A stretch of 64,000 nucleotides of DNA, taken from Alphaproteobacteria bacterium. Lineage in GTDB: Bacteria > Pseudomonadota > Alphaproteobacteria > TMED109. Each line of letters starts with the position of its first letter. Positions within the stretch are counted from its first letter, which is position 1. The stretch is taken from positions 62,001 through 126,000 of the forward strand of contig JAJDYI010000086.1 of assembly GCA_022825235.1 (NCBI GenBank), in the 5' to 3' direction. Below, in pieces: positions 11,193 through 19,740 of this stretch. The position numbers and the translations under genes are program-made. Under the pieces are notes generated by a model, which saw only the letters and a list, made by a program, of their open reading frames with translations, had not been told where the DNA came from and did no database searches.

Positions 11193-12721
11193 AGCGGGAT
11201 GTTTCCGTGCTTCTTCGGCGGGTTCGTAAGGCGCTTGTCTCGGAGCATCTTCAGAGAGCGGGCGATTCGGGTTCGCGTTTCGCGCGGGAGGATGATGTCG
11301 TCAATGTACCCTCGACTGGCTGCGACAAATGGATTTGCGAATTTGCGGCGATATTCGTCCGTGCGCTGCTGGATCTTGTCGGGATCACCCATGTCTGCCC
11401 GGAAGATGATCTCGACGGCACCTTTCGGCCCCATGACGGCAATCTCCGCAGTCGGCCAGGCCAGGTTGATGTCGCCTCGGAGGTGTTTCGACGCCATGAC
11501 GTCGTAGGCACCGCCGTATGCCTTTCGGGTAATCACGGTGATCTTGGGGGAAGTGGTCTCTGCATAGGCGAACAGGAGTTTGGCGCCGTGCTTGATCAGA
11601 CCGCCGTACTCCTGGTCAGTTCCCGGCAGGAAGCCGGGGACGTCGACGAACGTGACGATCGGAATGTTGAAGCAATCGCAGAAACGCACGAAGCGGGCAG
11701 CCTTCCGGCTGGAGTCGATGTCGAGACAGCCAGCGAGCTCCATCGGCTGATTGGCCACCACGCCCACGGTTCTCCCCTCGACGCGGCCGAAACCAATCAG
11801 GATGTTGCCGGCAAAGTCAGGTTGGATCTCGAAAAAGTCACCCTCGTCGAGGACTTTTTCCAGTACCTCCCGCATGTCGTACGGCTTGTTGGGCTGCACC
11901 GGAACCAGCGTATCGAGCGACGGCTCGTCGCGGTCGGCGGGATCGGCCGTCTCGCGGACCGGCACGCCATCACGATTCGAAAGCGGCAGGAACTGGAACA
12001 GGCGCCGGACCTGTGAAAGGGTTTCCAGGTCGTTGTCAAACGCGAGATCGGCGACCCCGGACTTGGCGGTATGGGTCCGGGCGCCACCGAGCTCTTCGTG
12101 TGACACCTCCTCCTGAATCACGGTCTTCACGACATCCGGTCCGGTCACGAACATGTAGCTGGTGTCGCGCACCATGCAGATGAAGTCGGTCATGGCCGGT
12201 GAATAAACGGCGCCGCCTGCGCAAGGACCCATGATCACGGAGATCTGCGGGATCACGCCGGAGGCCAGCACGTTTCGCTGGAACACCTCGGCGTAGCCCC
12301 CAAGTGACGCCACGCCTTCCTGGATGCGCGCCCCGCCGGAGTCATTCAGGCCGATCACGGGCGCGCCGACCTTCATGGCCTGGTCCATCACCTTGCAGAT
12401 CTTTTCTGCATGGGCCTCCGACAGCGAGCCGCCGAACACCGTGAAATCCTGACTGAACACGAACACCGGGCGCCCGCCGATCTCGCCCCACCCGGTTACG
12501 ACGCCATCGCCCGGAATCGTTTGCCGCTGCATGCCGAAATCGCCGCTCCGGTGTTCGACAAACATGTCGAACTCCTCGAAGGAGCCAGGGTCCAGCAGCG
12601 CGGAAAGACGTTCTCGCGCGGTCAGCTTCCCCTTGGCGTGTTGCTTCTCGATGCGCGCGGTGCCGCCACCCAGATGGGCATCGCGCCGTTTTCGCTGGAG
12701 GGTTCGTAGGACGTCTTGCAT
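11189..12721 (-). CDS. pccB: Acyl-CoA carboxylase beta subunit (carboxyltransferase), PccB-like
   Basis: The carboxyltransferase half transfers CO2 from biotin to an acyl-CoA. At 510 aa it equals typical PccB. The two crotonase-fold halves are visible: the first with [20 protein letters not shown] and [17 protein letters not shown] (oxyanion holes), the second with [31 protein letters not shown] and [20 protein letters not shown] 12721 gives [20 protein letters not shown], the usual N-terminus; a longer frame to 12766 adds 15 residues without homology. With the alpha gene it would make methylmalonyl-CoA from propionyl-CoA, for example from odd-chain fatty acid or branched amino acid breakdown. 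No epimerase or mutase gene is in the window. Confidence 0.92.
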   Translation of the reverse strand: MQDVLRTLQRKRRDAHLGGGTARIEKQHAKGKLTARERLSALLDPGSFEEFDMFVEHRSGDFGMQRQTIPGDGVVTGWGEIGGRPVFVFSQDFTVFGGSLSEAHAEKICKVMDQAMKVGAPVIGLNDSGGARIQEGVASLGGYAEVFQRNVLASGVIPQISVIMGPCAGGAVYSPAMTDFICMVRDTSYMFVTGPDVVKTVIQEEVSHEELGGARTHTAKSGVADLAFDNDLETLSQVRRLFQFLPLSNRDGVPVRETADPADRDEPSLDTLVPVQPNKPYDMREVLEKVLDEGDFFEIQPDFAGNILIGFGRVEGRTVGVVANQPMELAGCLDIDSSRKAARFVRFCDCFNIPIVTFVDVPGFLPGTDQEYGGLIKHGAKLLFAYAETTSPKITVITRKAYGGAYDVMASKHLRGDINLAWPTAEIAVMGPKGAVEIIFRADMGDPDKIQQRTDEYRRKFANPFVAASRGYIDDIILPRETRTRIARSLKMLRDKRLTNPPKKHGNIPL

Positions 12722-12906
12722 GGCATTCTTGCGCGGGTGGTCACGGAATCGGGGGGCTTGCGGCAATCAGGCGAGATCGGGTTCGCAGGAAATGCTCCTG
12801 TGATCGGAACCCTGGACGGATCGTGCCGCAGCGGCGAATTCAACCGCTGAGTTGCCACGGGGCCATGCTAACAGATGTCCGCCGCGACCTTCGGCTGCCG
12901 CCGGGG

Positions 12907-15810
12907 CTATGGCCGCGTAAGCTTGAGCTCGATCCGCCGGTTACGGCGAAGCGCCGCGGGGTTGGTACCAGGATCGATCGGTTGGAACTCGCCGAAGCCA
13001 GCAATCGAGAGCCGCTCAGGGGGCAGGCCGTTGTCGAGGAGGATGCGGGCGACCGCGGTGGCCCGCGCTACCGACAGCTCCCAGTTGGAAGGAAACTGCT
13101 CGGTGGCGATCGGGTCGGTATCGGTATGTCCCTCGATCTGGAGGATCCAGGGCAAGTCATCCGGGATATCCTCCGCCAGGGCCTTCAGGGCGGCAGAGAC
13201 TCCGGTGATTTCGTCGCGGCCACTCGGACCGATTTCCGCTGAACCGCTCGCGAACAGCACTTCGGACTGGAAGATGAAACGATCGCCCACGATCCGGACG
13301 TCCGCGCGGTTCCCGAGGATCTCCCGGAGGCGTCCGAAGAACTCCGAGCGATAGCGTGCCAGTTCGCTGACCCGCGTGGCGAGCGCGGCATTGAGCCGCT
13401 TGCCAAGCTCGACTATCTGGATTTCCTTGGCTTCTCGGTCGGCTTCGGCCGCATCGAGGAGCCGTCCAAGTTCGTCGAGCCGGGCACGGACGTCGGCGAG
13501 CTGGCGGTTCAGCGTGATCGCCTGCTCCCTTGCCGCCTCCGACAGGGCCCGTTCCTGCTCGAGATCCGCTTCCGATTGCAAGAGGTCCGTGCGGGCTGCC
13601 GCCGCCACCGCGGCGAGTTCGGCCAGCCTTTGCTCGAGCTGGTCCTTGTCAAGTGCGAGATCCCGGGTCTGGTCAGCCAGATTCTGCTCCGAAGACCGCA
13701 GCCGGCTGACATCGGCACGGAGGTCCCGCGCACTGCCGCGCAATCGCTCAATCTCCTCCCGCAGCTCGATTTCCTGCAGTTGCGCCGTTTCTAGCGACCG
13801 CCGAAGCGTCCCGAGTTCTGAAGACAGGTCCCGGTTGCGGGCCTGGAGGCCGGTTTCCAGCGTCCCGGCTTCTTGCAGCTCACGAGAAAGCTGCTCGAGG
13901 TCCGTCGTCAGTTGCTCATTCTCTGTCTGGAGGTTCAGCCCCAGCGCCTCGGCGGCTTCCAGGGAAAGCGTGAGCTCCCGGAAATCTGCACTCAGCGCAT
14001 CATTGCTCGCCTCCAACTCGGTGCTGCGGGCTTCCGCTGCCGCGAGGGCCTGCGCCAGCGCTTGAAGTTCGGTCGCGAGCGAATCGTTCCGGGCCTCGAG
14101 GTCGTCCCCTCGACCGCGCGTCTCGGTCAGGGCCTGCGTCAGCCGCCGGATATCGGCGTCAAGGGTTTCGTTCGCAGTCTGGAGGTCGTCGCCGCGGGCC
14201 TCCGCGGCTGTCAGTGCCTGCGTCAACTGCCGCACGTCGGCATTGAGGGTTTCGTTCGCGGTCTGCAGGTCATCGCCGCGGGTTTCCGCCGCTGCCAGAG
14301 CCTGCGTGAGCTGCCGAATGCTGGCACGAAGGGATTCGTTCTCACTCTGCAGATCGTCGCCCCGGGATTCCGCTGCCGCCAGCGCCAGCCCGAGGCGCTC
14401 GACGTCTTCGCCCAGCGATTCGTTTCGTGCCTGCAATTCGTTGCCGCGGTTCCGGGTCGCCTCTAGGGCTGCGCTCAACTGCCGGAGGTCGGTGTTGAGA
14501 GTCTCGTTCTCGTCTTGAAGGGTGTCGCCACGGGCCTCCGCCGCGGCGAGGGCCTGCGCGAGTTGCCGGGCGTCAACCACCAGGGTCTCGTTCTCGGCTT
14601 GAAGATCGTTGCCACGAGCCTCTGCAGACATCAGTGCCTGCGTCAGCTGCTGGACGTCGACTTCCAGGGTGTCGTTCTGGGCCTGCAGGTCGTCGCCGCG
14701 GGTGCGGGCTGCCGCCAGTTCTTCGGCGAGTTGCCTGACGTCGGCGTCGAGGGTTTCGTTTTGCGCCTGGAGGTCGTCGCCGCGGCTCAGGGCGGCGGCC
14801 AGCTCCTGGGTGAGTTGCAGGACGTTGGCGTCGAGGGTTTCGTTCCGGGTCTCGAGATCGTCGCCGCGGCTCAGGGCGGCGGCCAGCTCCTGGGTGAGCT
14901 GCAGGATGTTGGCGTCGAGGGTTTCGTTCCGGGTCTCGAGATCATCGCCGCGGCTCTCGGCGGCGGCCAGCTCCTGAGTGAGCTGCAGGACGTTGGCGTC
15001 GAGGGCCTGGTTCCGGGTCTCGAGATCATCGCCGCGGCTCAGAGCGGCGGCCAGCTCCTGGGTGAGCTGCAGGATGTTGGCGTCGAGGGTTTCGTTCCGG
15101 GTTTCCAGGTCGTCGCCGCGTTGTCGGGCCGTTACGAGGGCCTGCGAGAGTTGTTGGATTTCGGCGCCCAGGGTTTCGTTCTGTTCCTGAAGCTCGGTGC
15201 CACGGATCCGAGCCATCTCCAGTGCCTGCGCGAGCTGTACGATGTCCGCGGAAAGGGATTCGTTCTGGTCCTGCAGGTTGGTGGCGAGCGTCTCGGTTTC
15301 CTGGAGCAGTTGCGTGAGACGCTGGACGTCCGCCGCAAGCGAATCATTCTGGACCCGCCGATTCGCGGCGAGAGTCTCGGCCGCTTCGAGTGACTGCGTA
15401 AGCTCACGCACCCTGAGAGTCAGTTGCTCGTTTCTCGCCTCCAGATCCGCGCCAAGAGCTTCGGCCGCGCGCAGGCTCTCGGTGAGAAGCTGCACGTCAT
15501 CGTTCAGGCGTATGTTTGCTGCCCGGAGGTTGCTGACCTGAGTCTTGGATTCACTGAGAGACTGCGTCAGTTCCTGGACATTCTGGGTCAGCGCGGCGTT
15601 CTGCGTTTCCTCTTCGGCGAGCTGCTGGGTTAGCGCATTCATCTGGGAGGTCAGAGACTGGAGCTCCTCGTCCCGGCCCTTCAGGAGCAATCCCAGCACG
15701 AACTCCGACAGCACGAAGATCGCGAGGAGAAAGACCAGGACGAGCAGCAGCGTCGAAATGCCATCGACGAAGCCCGGCCAGATGTTGGGCGATTGGCGTC
15801 GCGTGGGCAC
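12907..15810 (-). CDS. MotB/OmpA-type peptidoglycan-binding membrane protein with 28-residue coiled-coil repeat array
   Basis: A 967-aa inner-membrane protein. One membrane segment (about residues 18-44, STLLLVLVFLLAIFVLSEFV) is preceded by NIWPGFVDG, as in MotB-like partners of TolQ/ExbB-type channels. Residues 92-679 are 21 consecutive 28-residue units (consensus RGDDLxxxNETLxADVxQLTQALAAAEA), predicted to form a very long heptad coiled coil. Further coiled coil runs to about residue 820. The C-terminal OmpA domain has LFASGSAEI, QIEGHTDTDPI and NWELSVARATAVARIL, which contact peptidoglycan. GTG 15810 lies 9 nt after the stop of the channel gene. Alphaproteobacterial relatives I know of are usually only about 300-350 aa, so the rod is much expanded. 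Function unknown; it probably couples proton flux to the cell wall. Confidence 0.85.
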   Translation of the reverse strand: MPTRRQSPNIWPGFVDGISTLLLVLVFLLAIFVLSEFVLGLLLKGRDEELQSLTSQMNALTQQLAEEETQNAALTQNVQELTQSLSESKTQVSNLRAANIRLNDDVQLLTESLRAAEALGADLEARNEQLTLRVRELTQSLEAAETLAANRRVQNDSLAADVQRLTQLLQETETLATNLQDQNESLSADIVQLAQALEMARIRGTELQEQNETLGAEIQQLSQALVTARQRGDDLETRNETLDANILQLTQELAAALSRGDDLETRNQALDANVLQLTQELAAAESRGDDLETRNETLDANILQLTQELAAALSRGDDLETRNETLDANVLQLTQELAAALSRGDDLQAQNETLDADVRQLAEELAAARTRGDDLQAQNDTLEVDVQQLTQALMSAEARGNDLQAENETLVVDARQLAQALAAAEARGDTLQDENETLNTDLRQLSAALEATRNRGNELQARNESLGEDVERLGLALAAAESRGDDLQSENESLRASIRQLTQALAAAETRGDDLQTANETLNADVRQLTQALTAAEARGDDLQTANETLDADIRRLTQALTETRGRGDDLEARNDSLATELQALAQALAAAEARSTELEASNDALSADFRELTLSLEAAEALGLNLQTENEQLTTDLEQLSRELQEAGTLETGLQARNRDLSSELGTLRRSLETAQLQEIELREEIERLRGSARDLRADVSRLRSSEQNLADQTRDLALDKDQLEQRLAELAAVAAAARTDLLQSEADLEQERALSEAAREQAITLNRQLADVRARLDELGRLLDAAEADREAKEIQIVELGKRLNAALATRVSELARYRSEFFGRLREILGNRADVRIVGDRFIFQSEVLFASGSAEIGPSGRDEITGVSAALKALAEDIPDDLPWILQIEGHTDTDPIATEQFPSNWELSVARATAVARILLDNGLPPERLSIAGFGEFQPIDPGTNPAALRRNRRIELKLTRP
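13774..15537 (-). repeat. In-frame tandem array of 84-bp units (21 copies)
   Basis: The DNA encodes 28 residues (four heptads) per unit without a break in register from residue 92 to 679 of the MotB/OmpA-like protein. Outer copies are diverged. Four central copies (14786-15121) are nearly identical: the units at 14786-14869 and 14870-14953 differ at only three of 84 positions. This points to recent duplication or gene conversion. Confidence 0.9.
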
Positions 15811-15819
15811 GCCGTTTGC

Positions 15820-17034
15820 TCAGCGCTTGGACCGGGTCTGTTGGGTCCCGCGCGACTTCGCCTCGGACTTGGCGGCGGTCGTCGAGGTACGTCGCGTCGC
15901 CCTTGGTGCTGCCCGCTCGGCTTCGGCGGCCGGAACCGAGGTACTCAGGGTGCGGGCAAGCAGTTTGATTTCGCTTCGCACTCCCTGCAAGAACGCCTCC
16001 TGCCCGGAGGCGTTCTCTTCGACTAGGCGCTTCAGGCTGGAATCGACGCTGCGCAGGTGGGCCAAGGAGTTTTCGTCAAGACTGCTTCCGGTGTCGGCGA
16101 TACGTTCGATTTGCCGGATGACGGAGGACTGCTCGTTGCGCAGCTGATCGCCGATGGCGGAGAGCTGCGTCGCGATGGCAGACATCGACTCGCTGACATT
16201 GCGGCGCTCGTTCTCGCCCCGGACGAGAGTTTTTTGAAGCTCATCGATGCTCTCGGCGGTTTGCTCGAGCAGGGCCTGCACGTACACCGGAACCGGTGTG
16301 TGGCCCGACTCGATCTCGCCGCTCCCCCCCGCGGAGACGTGTGCCCGACGGGCAAGCCACTCTTCGAGATCGAGGTAGAAACGGTTCTGGGCCTGAGCCA
16401 CCTGCAGGTCCAGGAAGCCCAGCACGAGGGAGCCCGCGAGCCCGAACAGCGAGGAACTGAAGGCGGTGCCCATTCCGGCGAGCGGCTCGGTCAGGCCGGC
16501 TTTCAACGATCCGAAGACCGACGCGACGTCACCGCCTTCACTGATCGTGAGATTGCCGATGACTGCGCCGAACGAACTCACCGTCTGGAGCAGTCCCCAG
16601 AACGTTCCCAGCAACCCGAGGAAGATCAGGAGTCCGATCATGTAGCGGGAAATGTCGCGGGTCTCGTCGAGGCGGAAATTCACGCCGTCGAGCAGGGAGC
16701 GCATGGAGAGCGCGGAGATCAGCGGGCGAGAGGCCTTGGTCTGGTCGGTGAACGTGCGGGCGATCGGGGCGAGCAAGTTGGGCGGCCGCGAGTTTCCGAT
16801 GTTCACACTCATGCCGGAGGCGTAGCGTTCGAGCCAGCGAATTTCCGGAACCAGCGCCAGCACCTGGCGAAACGAGTACGCTATCCCGATCACCAGCACG
16901 CCGGCAATGAGCCCGTTCAGCGCCGGATTGGCGTTGAAGGCTTCCTTGAGCGTCGACAGCAGCAGCGACGCGAGCCCGCCCGACACCACTACAAACGCAA
17001 TCATGCGAAGCAGGAATCGATGAGGGCTATGCAC
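15820..17034 (-). CDS. MotA/TolQ/ExbB proton channel family protein
   Basis: A 404-aa inner-membrane protein that should form the proton-conducting stator with the MotB/OmpA-like protein encoded next. Four hydrophobic segments are visible: IAFVVVSGGLASLLL near the N-terminus, NGLIAGVLVIGIAYSF, YMIGLLIFLGLLGTFWGLLQ and GMGTAFSSSLFGLAGSLVLGF. The last two match the conserved TolQ/ExbB pair (GLLGTFWGL; G.GTAFSSSLFGL). The C-terminal third is a soluble helical region with a basic tail. GTG 17034 is preferred because GGGAA lies 6 nt upstream and it puts the first segment near the N-terminus; GTG 17085 is possible. The pair resembles a widespread alphaproteobacterial two-gene unit of unassigned function. 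Confidence 0.85.
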   Translation of the reverse strand: MHSPHRFLLRMIAFVVVSGGLASLLLSTLKEAFNANPALNGLIAGVLVIGIAYSFRQVLALVPEIRWLERYASGMSVNIGNSRPPNLLAPIARTFTDQTKASRPLISALSMRSLLDGVNFRLDETRDISRYMIGLLIFLGLLGTFWGLLQTVSSFGAVIGNLTISEGGDVASVFGSLKAGLTEPLAGMGTAFSSSLFGLAGSLVLGFLDLQVAQAQNRFYLDLEEWLARRAHVSAGGSGEIESGHTPVPVYVQALLEQTAESIDELQKTLVRGENERRNVSESMSAIATQLSAIGDQLRNEQSSVIRQIERIADTGSSLDENSLAHLRSVDSSLKRLVEENASGQEAFLQGVRSEIKLLARTLSTSVPAAEAERAAPRATRRTSTTAAKSEAKSRGTQQTRSKR

Positions 17035-17393
17035 TGCTGATTCCCGCAAGCTGGGCTGCGGCCCATCCGCCAGCCGTCGAACCACAAGTGGAGCAGGACA
17101 CGTCCGTCGGACTGCAGTCTCGCTTCCTGATGGCAGGCTCGGTCATGTTCGGCCCATCATGTCCGACGCGACCAGATACAGACGAAATGGCAGAAAAACA
17201 TGGAAACATCAAGCTGAGGAGGGCAAGCTGCGCGGGTCGGGCGACAGGGGCAACAGGACCCCCTGGCGGCAGGTAACCGATTCCGGGCCACGTCGGTCGT
17301 GGTCGCTGTTCCGTGCCCCGGCGGCTGGTTCACGCGCGTAGTGCTCTACAGCAGGTGGGCTGGTCCGGGACCCTGGCGTGACAGGTGTCATCG
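17035..17393. other. Intergenic region upstream of the channel/OmpA-like pair
   Basis: This 359-nt stretch lies between suhB and the channel gene, both minus strand, so it should hold the suhB terminator and the next promoter. Near suhB it contains a short hairpin GGTCCGGGACC around 17362-17372 and the inverted repeat TGACAGGTGTCA (17379-17390). A relatively T-rich patch (minus strand) near 17185-17215 may hold the promoter, but no clear hexamer pair was found. No credible small gene was seen. Confidence 0.45.
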
Positions 17394-18194
17394 TCAAGCG
17401 TGTGGGTCAGCCTCCATCAGGCAGTCTTGCAGGGCTATCGCAACGTCGGGAGTGCCGGCAATCACTTCGCCCGTGATCAGGGGACAGGTGTTCTTCCGGA
17501 GCCCGACGACGGAACCGCCTGCCTCGGTCACGCACAGCATACCGCCTGCGATGTCCCACGGGTTGAGCCCGGTCTCCCAATAGCCGTCGACCCGTCCGGA
17601 AGCCACGTAGCACAGGTCGAGGGCGGCGGCGCCAAAGCGGCGAAGGCCGGCCACCTTGCGCATGATCCGGCGCTGGCGCGAGAGATGCAGGTCGTGGGCT
17701 CCGCGGCTTCGGTGGGGCAGACCAAGTGCGACGACGGCTCCCTCCAGGGTCGTGCGCGGCGTGATGCGAAGCCGACGGTCGTTGACGTAGGCACCGCGCC
17801 CTTTCTCGGCCCAGTACGCTTCGTGCTTGATGGGGTCCAGGACGAACGCTCCGACGATCGCGCCAGCGCGCTCAAGGGCGATCGAAATGGCGAAATGAGG
17901 GATCCCTCGCAGGAAGTTCAGGGTTCCGTCGACGGGATCCACGATCCACCGGTGCTCGCCGTCACCGGCCTCTTCGAGGCCTTCCTCCATCAGAAACCCA
18001 TAGCCCGGCCGGGCGCGGGCGAGCTCGCGGTGCAGGATTTCCTGTGTCCGCAGGTCCGCGGACGTCACGAAATTGTCAGGTCCCTTGAGCGAGACCTGAA
18101 GGTTCTCGATTTCTCCGAAATCGCGGCGGAGCGGGCGCGCCGCTTTTTCGGCGGCCCCGGACATCACGTTGATGAGCGCGGTGGGATAGGGCAC
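17394..18194 (-). CDS. suhB: Inositol monophosphatase family protein (SuhB-like)
   Basis: A 266-aa Mg2+-dependent, Li+-sensitive phosphatase fold. Metal ligands are seen as Glu70/Glu71 in FLMEEG, the signature WIVDPVDGTLNF with Asp86 and Asp89, and the C-terminal Asp in GLNPWDIAGG. Members dephosphorylate inositol-1-phosphate; SuhB in E. coli also acts with the transcription antitermination complex on rRNA. GTG 18194 starts 18 nt after the efp stop, an arrangement frequent in alphaproteobacteria, so the two are likely cotranscribed. Physiological substrate is not fixed by the sequence. Confidence 0.9.
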   Translation of the reverse strand: MPYPTALINVMSGAAEKAARPLRRDFGEIENLQVSLKGPDNFVTSADLRTQEILHRELARARPGYGFLMEEGLEEAGDGEHRWIVDPVDGTLNFLRGIPHFAISIALERAGAIVGAFVLDPIKHEAYWAEKGRGAYVNDRRLRITPRTTLEGAVVALGLPHRSRGAHDLHLSRQRRIMRKVAGLRRFGAAALDLCYVASGRVDGYWETGLNPWDIAGGMLCVTEAGGSVVGLRKNTCPLITGEVIAGTPDVAIALQDCLMEADPHA

Positions 18195-18212
18195 GGCCGG
18201 CCGCCCAGTACC

Positions 18213-18779
18213 CTAGGACTTCGCTCGTTCTACGTACGACCCGTCCAGCGTGTTGACCACGACGCGGGTGCCCGTTTCCACGTGCGGCGGCACCATCGTC
18301 CGTACGCCGTTGTCGAGCACGGCCGGCTTGAATGAACTCGAGGCGGTCTGGCCCTTGACGACGGCTTCGGTCTCCGTGACAACCGCGACGGCGGTTTCCG
18401 GAAGCCGGATCGCAACCGGTTTCTCCCCCGCGTACTCGACGGTGACCGCCATGCCGTCCTGCAGGAAAGGGAGGGCGTCACCGACCATGGCGGCGGCAAA
18501 CTCGGTTTGGTCGTAGGTCGTCGTGTCCATCAGCGTGACCGCGTTCCCGTCACCGAAGAGGTACTGGAACGACCGCTCCTCGATGTACAGGCGCTCCAGA
18601 TTCTCCGCTGCCCGAAATCGCTCGTTCAGCTTGCTGCCGTTCTCAAGGTTGCGGAGTTCCAGCTGGGCGAAGGCGCCGCCCTTGCCCGTTCGCACTGCCT
18701 GCTTCCGTACCACGCGCCAGATACTCCCCTGGTGCTCGATCACCATGCCGGGGCTGGCTTCATTTCCCTTGATGCGCAT
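18213..18779 (-). CDS. efp: Elongation factor P
   Basis: EF-P binds between the P and E sites and relieves stalling at polyproline stretches. The 188-aa product has the three-domain length. Lys33 in RTGKGGAF is the loop tip residue that is beta-lysylated by EpmA in some bacteria. The C-terminal OB domain ends in VVVNTLDGSYVERA, the family signature. ATG 18779 gives MRIKGNEASPGMVIEHQG and is preceded by AGG only a few nt upstream. EpmA/EpmB are not in the window, so the modification state is unknown. Confidence 0.96.
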   Translation of the reverse strand: MRIKGNEASPGMVIEHQGSIWRVVRKQAVRTGKGGAFAQLELRNLENGSKLNERFRAAENLERLYIEERSFQYLFGDGNAVTLMDTTTYDQTEFAAAMVGDALPFLQDGMAVTVEYAGEKPVAIRLPETAVAVVTETEAVVKGQTASSSFKPAVLDNGVRTMVPPHVETGTRVVVNTLDGSYVERAKS

Positions 18780-18897
18780 TACCTGCTTCCGCGTGGATCG
18801 GAGGGGGGAACGTACCGGCCAAAGTCCGGGGCGGCAACTGCCAAAACGGGCGTCCAGCGGTGCTTGCTGTTCGCCGAGCGCGTGCGGCAGAGTGCCA

Positions 18898-18903
18898 TAT
18901 AAT
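18898..18903 (+). promoter_or_regulatory. Putative -10 element upstream of the GloB-like gene
   Basis: A perfect TATAAT hexamer lies 36 nt before the ATG at 18940 in the divergent efp/GloB-like gap. No good -35 hexamer at 16-18 nt was found, so the call rests on the -10 alone. Confidence 0.35.
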
Positions 18904-18939
18904 TTGGCTTGGTACCCGCGTCTGTCGTTCGGAGCTGAT

Positions 18940-19731
18940 ATGCAGGTCGCTCAAATCTACACCGACAATGACTACCGTAATTTCAACTACCTGATCGCCT
19001 GCCAGGAAACCGGCGAGGCGATGGCAGTGGACCCGTTGGCGGCGGACCTTTGCCTGGCCGAGGCCAAACGTCGCGGGTGGACGATCACCAAGATCGTGAA
19101 CACGCACGAGCATCTGGACCACACCGGCGGCAACGCGCGCATGCGCGAGGCCACCGGAGCTTCACTCTATGCCCACGAGGGTGCCGGGGCATCCATCGAG
19201 GGCATCGATGTGGCGCTCAAGGCAGGGGATTCGATACGGCTCGGGCGCAGCGTGGAGCTGGAGGCGCTGGATACGCCCGGACACACGATGAGCCACGTTT
19301 GCCTGCTTGCGCACGGGGACCGGCCGTCGCTGTTTTCCGGCGATACGTTATTCAACGCCGGTGCCGGCAACTGTCACAACGGCGGGCATCCCAAGGAGCT
19401 GTACCAGACGTTCCGCACGATCATCGCGAAGCTTTCGGATGACGTGACCCTGTATCCGGGCCACGATTACCTGGAGCACAATCTCGGCTTCACGCTCGAC
19501 CGCGAGCCCGGCAACGTGCGGGCGCAATCCCTGCTCGAGGAAGTCCGGGGTCGTGATCCGCATCAGGCCGTTCCCACCACGCTGGGACTCGAGCGGGAGG
19601 TCAACGTGTTCCTGCGCCTCGACCGGCCGGAAGTGATGGCCCGCCTGCTCGACGGGGAGATGGCGCCGTCGGAGGGCCTCGACGAAGAGGCCGTGTTCCT
19701 CGCGCTGCGCGACCTGCGGAACTCCTGGTAG
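18940..19731 (+). CDS. Metallo-beta-lactamase-fold hydrolase, hydroxyacylglutathione hydrolase (glyoxalase II)-like
   Basis: A 263-aa MBL-fold enzyme. The metal motif THEHLDH lies at residues 55-61, followed by GHTMSHVCL, FSGDTLF and YPGHDY, the remaining metal ligands in order. Glyoxalase II hydrolyses S-lactoylglutathione, completing methylglyoxal detoxification. The C-terminal region (LGLEREVNVFLR) resembles GloB-like proteins, but glutathione-binding residues cannot be assigned with certainty and the sulfur dioxygenase branch is an alternative. ATG 18940 has GGAG 5 nt upstream; the frame is open far upstream without homology. Its 3' end faces pntB with only 9 nt between the stops. Confidence 0.82.
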   Translation: MQVAQIYTDNDYRNFNYLIACQETGEAMAVDPLAADLCLAEAKRRGWTITKIVNTHEHLDHTGGNARMREATGASLYAHEGAGASIEGIDVALKAGDSIRLGRSVELEALDTPGHTMSHVCLLAHGDRPSLFSGDTLFNAGAGNCHNGGHPKELYQTFRTIIAKLSDDVTLYPGHDYLEHNLGFTLDREPGNVRAQSLLEEVRGRDPHQAVPTTLGLEREVNVFLRLDRPEVMARLLDGEMAPSEGLDEEAVFLALRDLRNSW

Positions 19732-19740
19732 CCGTCTGGC

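Noticed and set aside
14515..15393. 292-aa plus-strand frame with its own repeats (GVEGFVPGLEIVAAA pattern)
   Set aside because: The apparent repeats are the antisense image of the 84-bp coiled-coil repeats, not a separate protein.
13774..15537. Possible CRISPR array because of regular 84-bp spacing
   Set aside because: The repeats are continuous, coding and without unique spacers, so this is a protein repeat.
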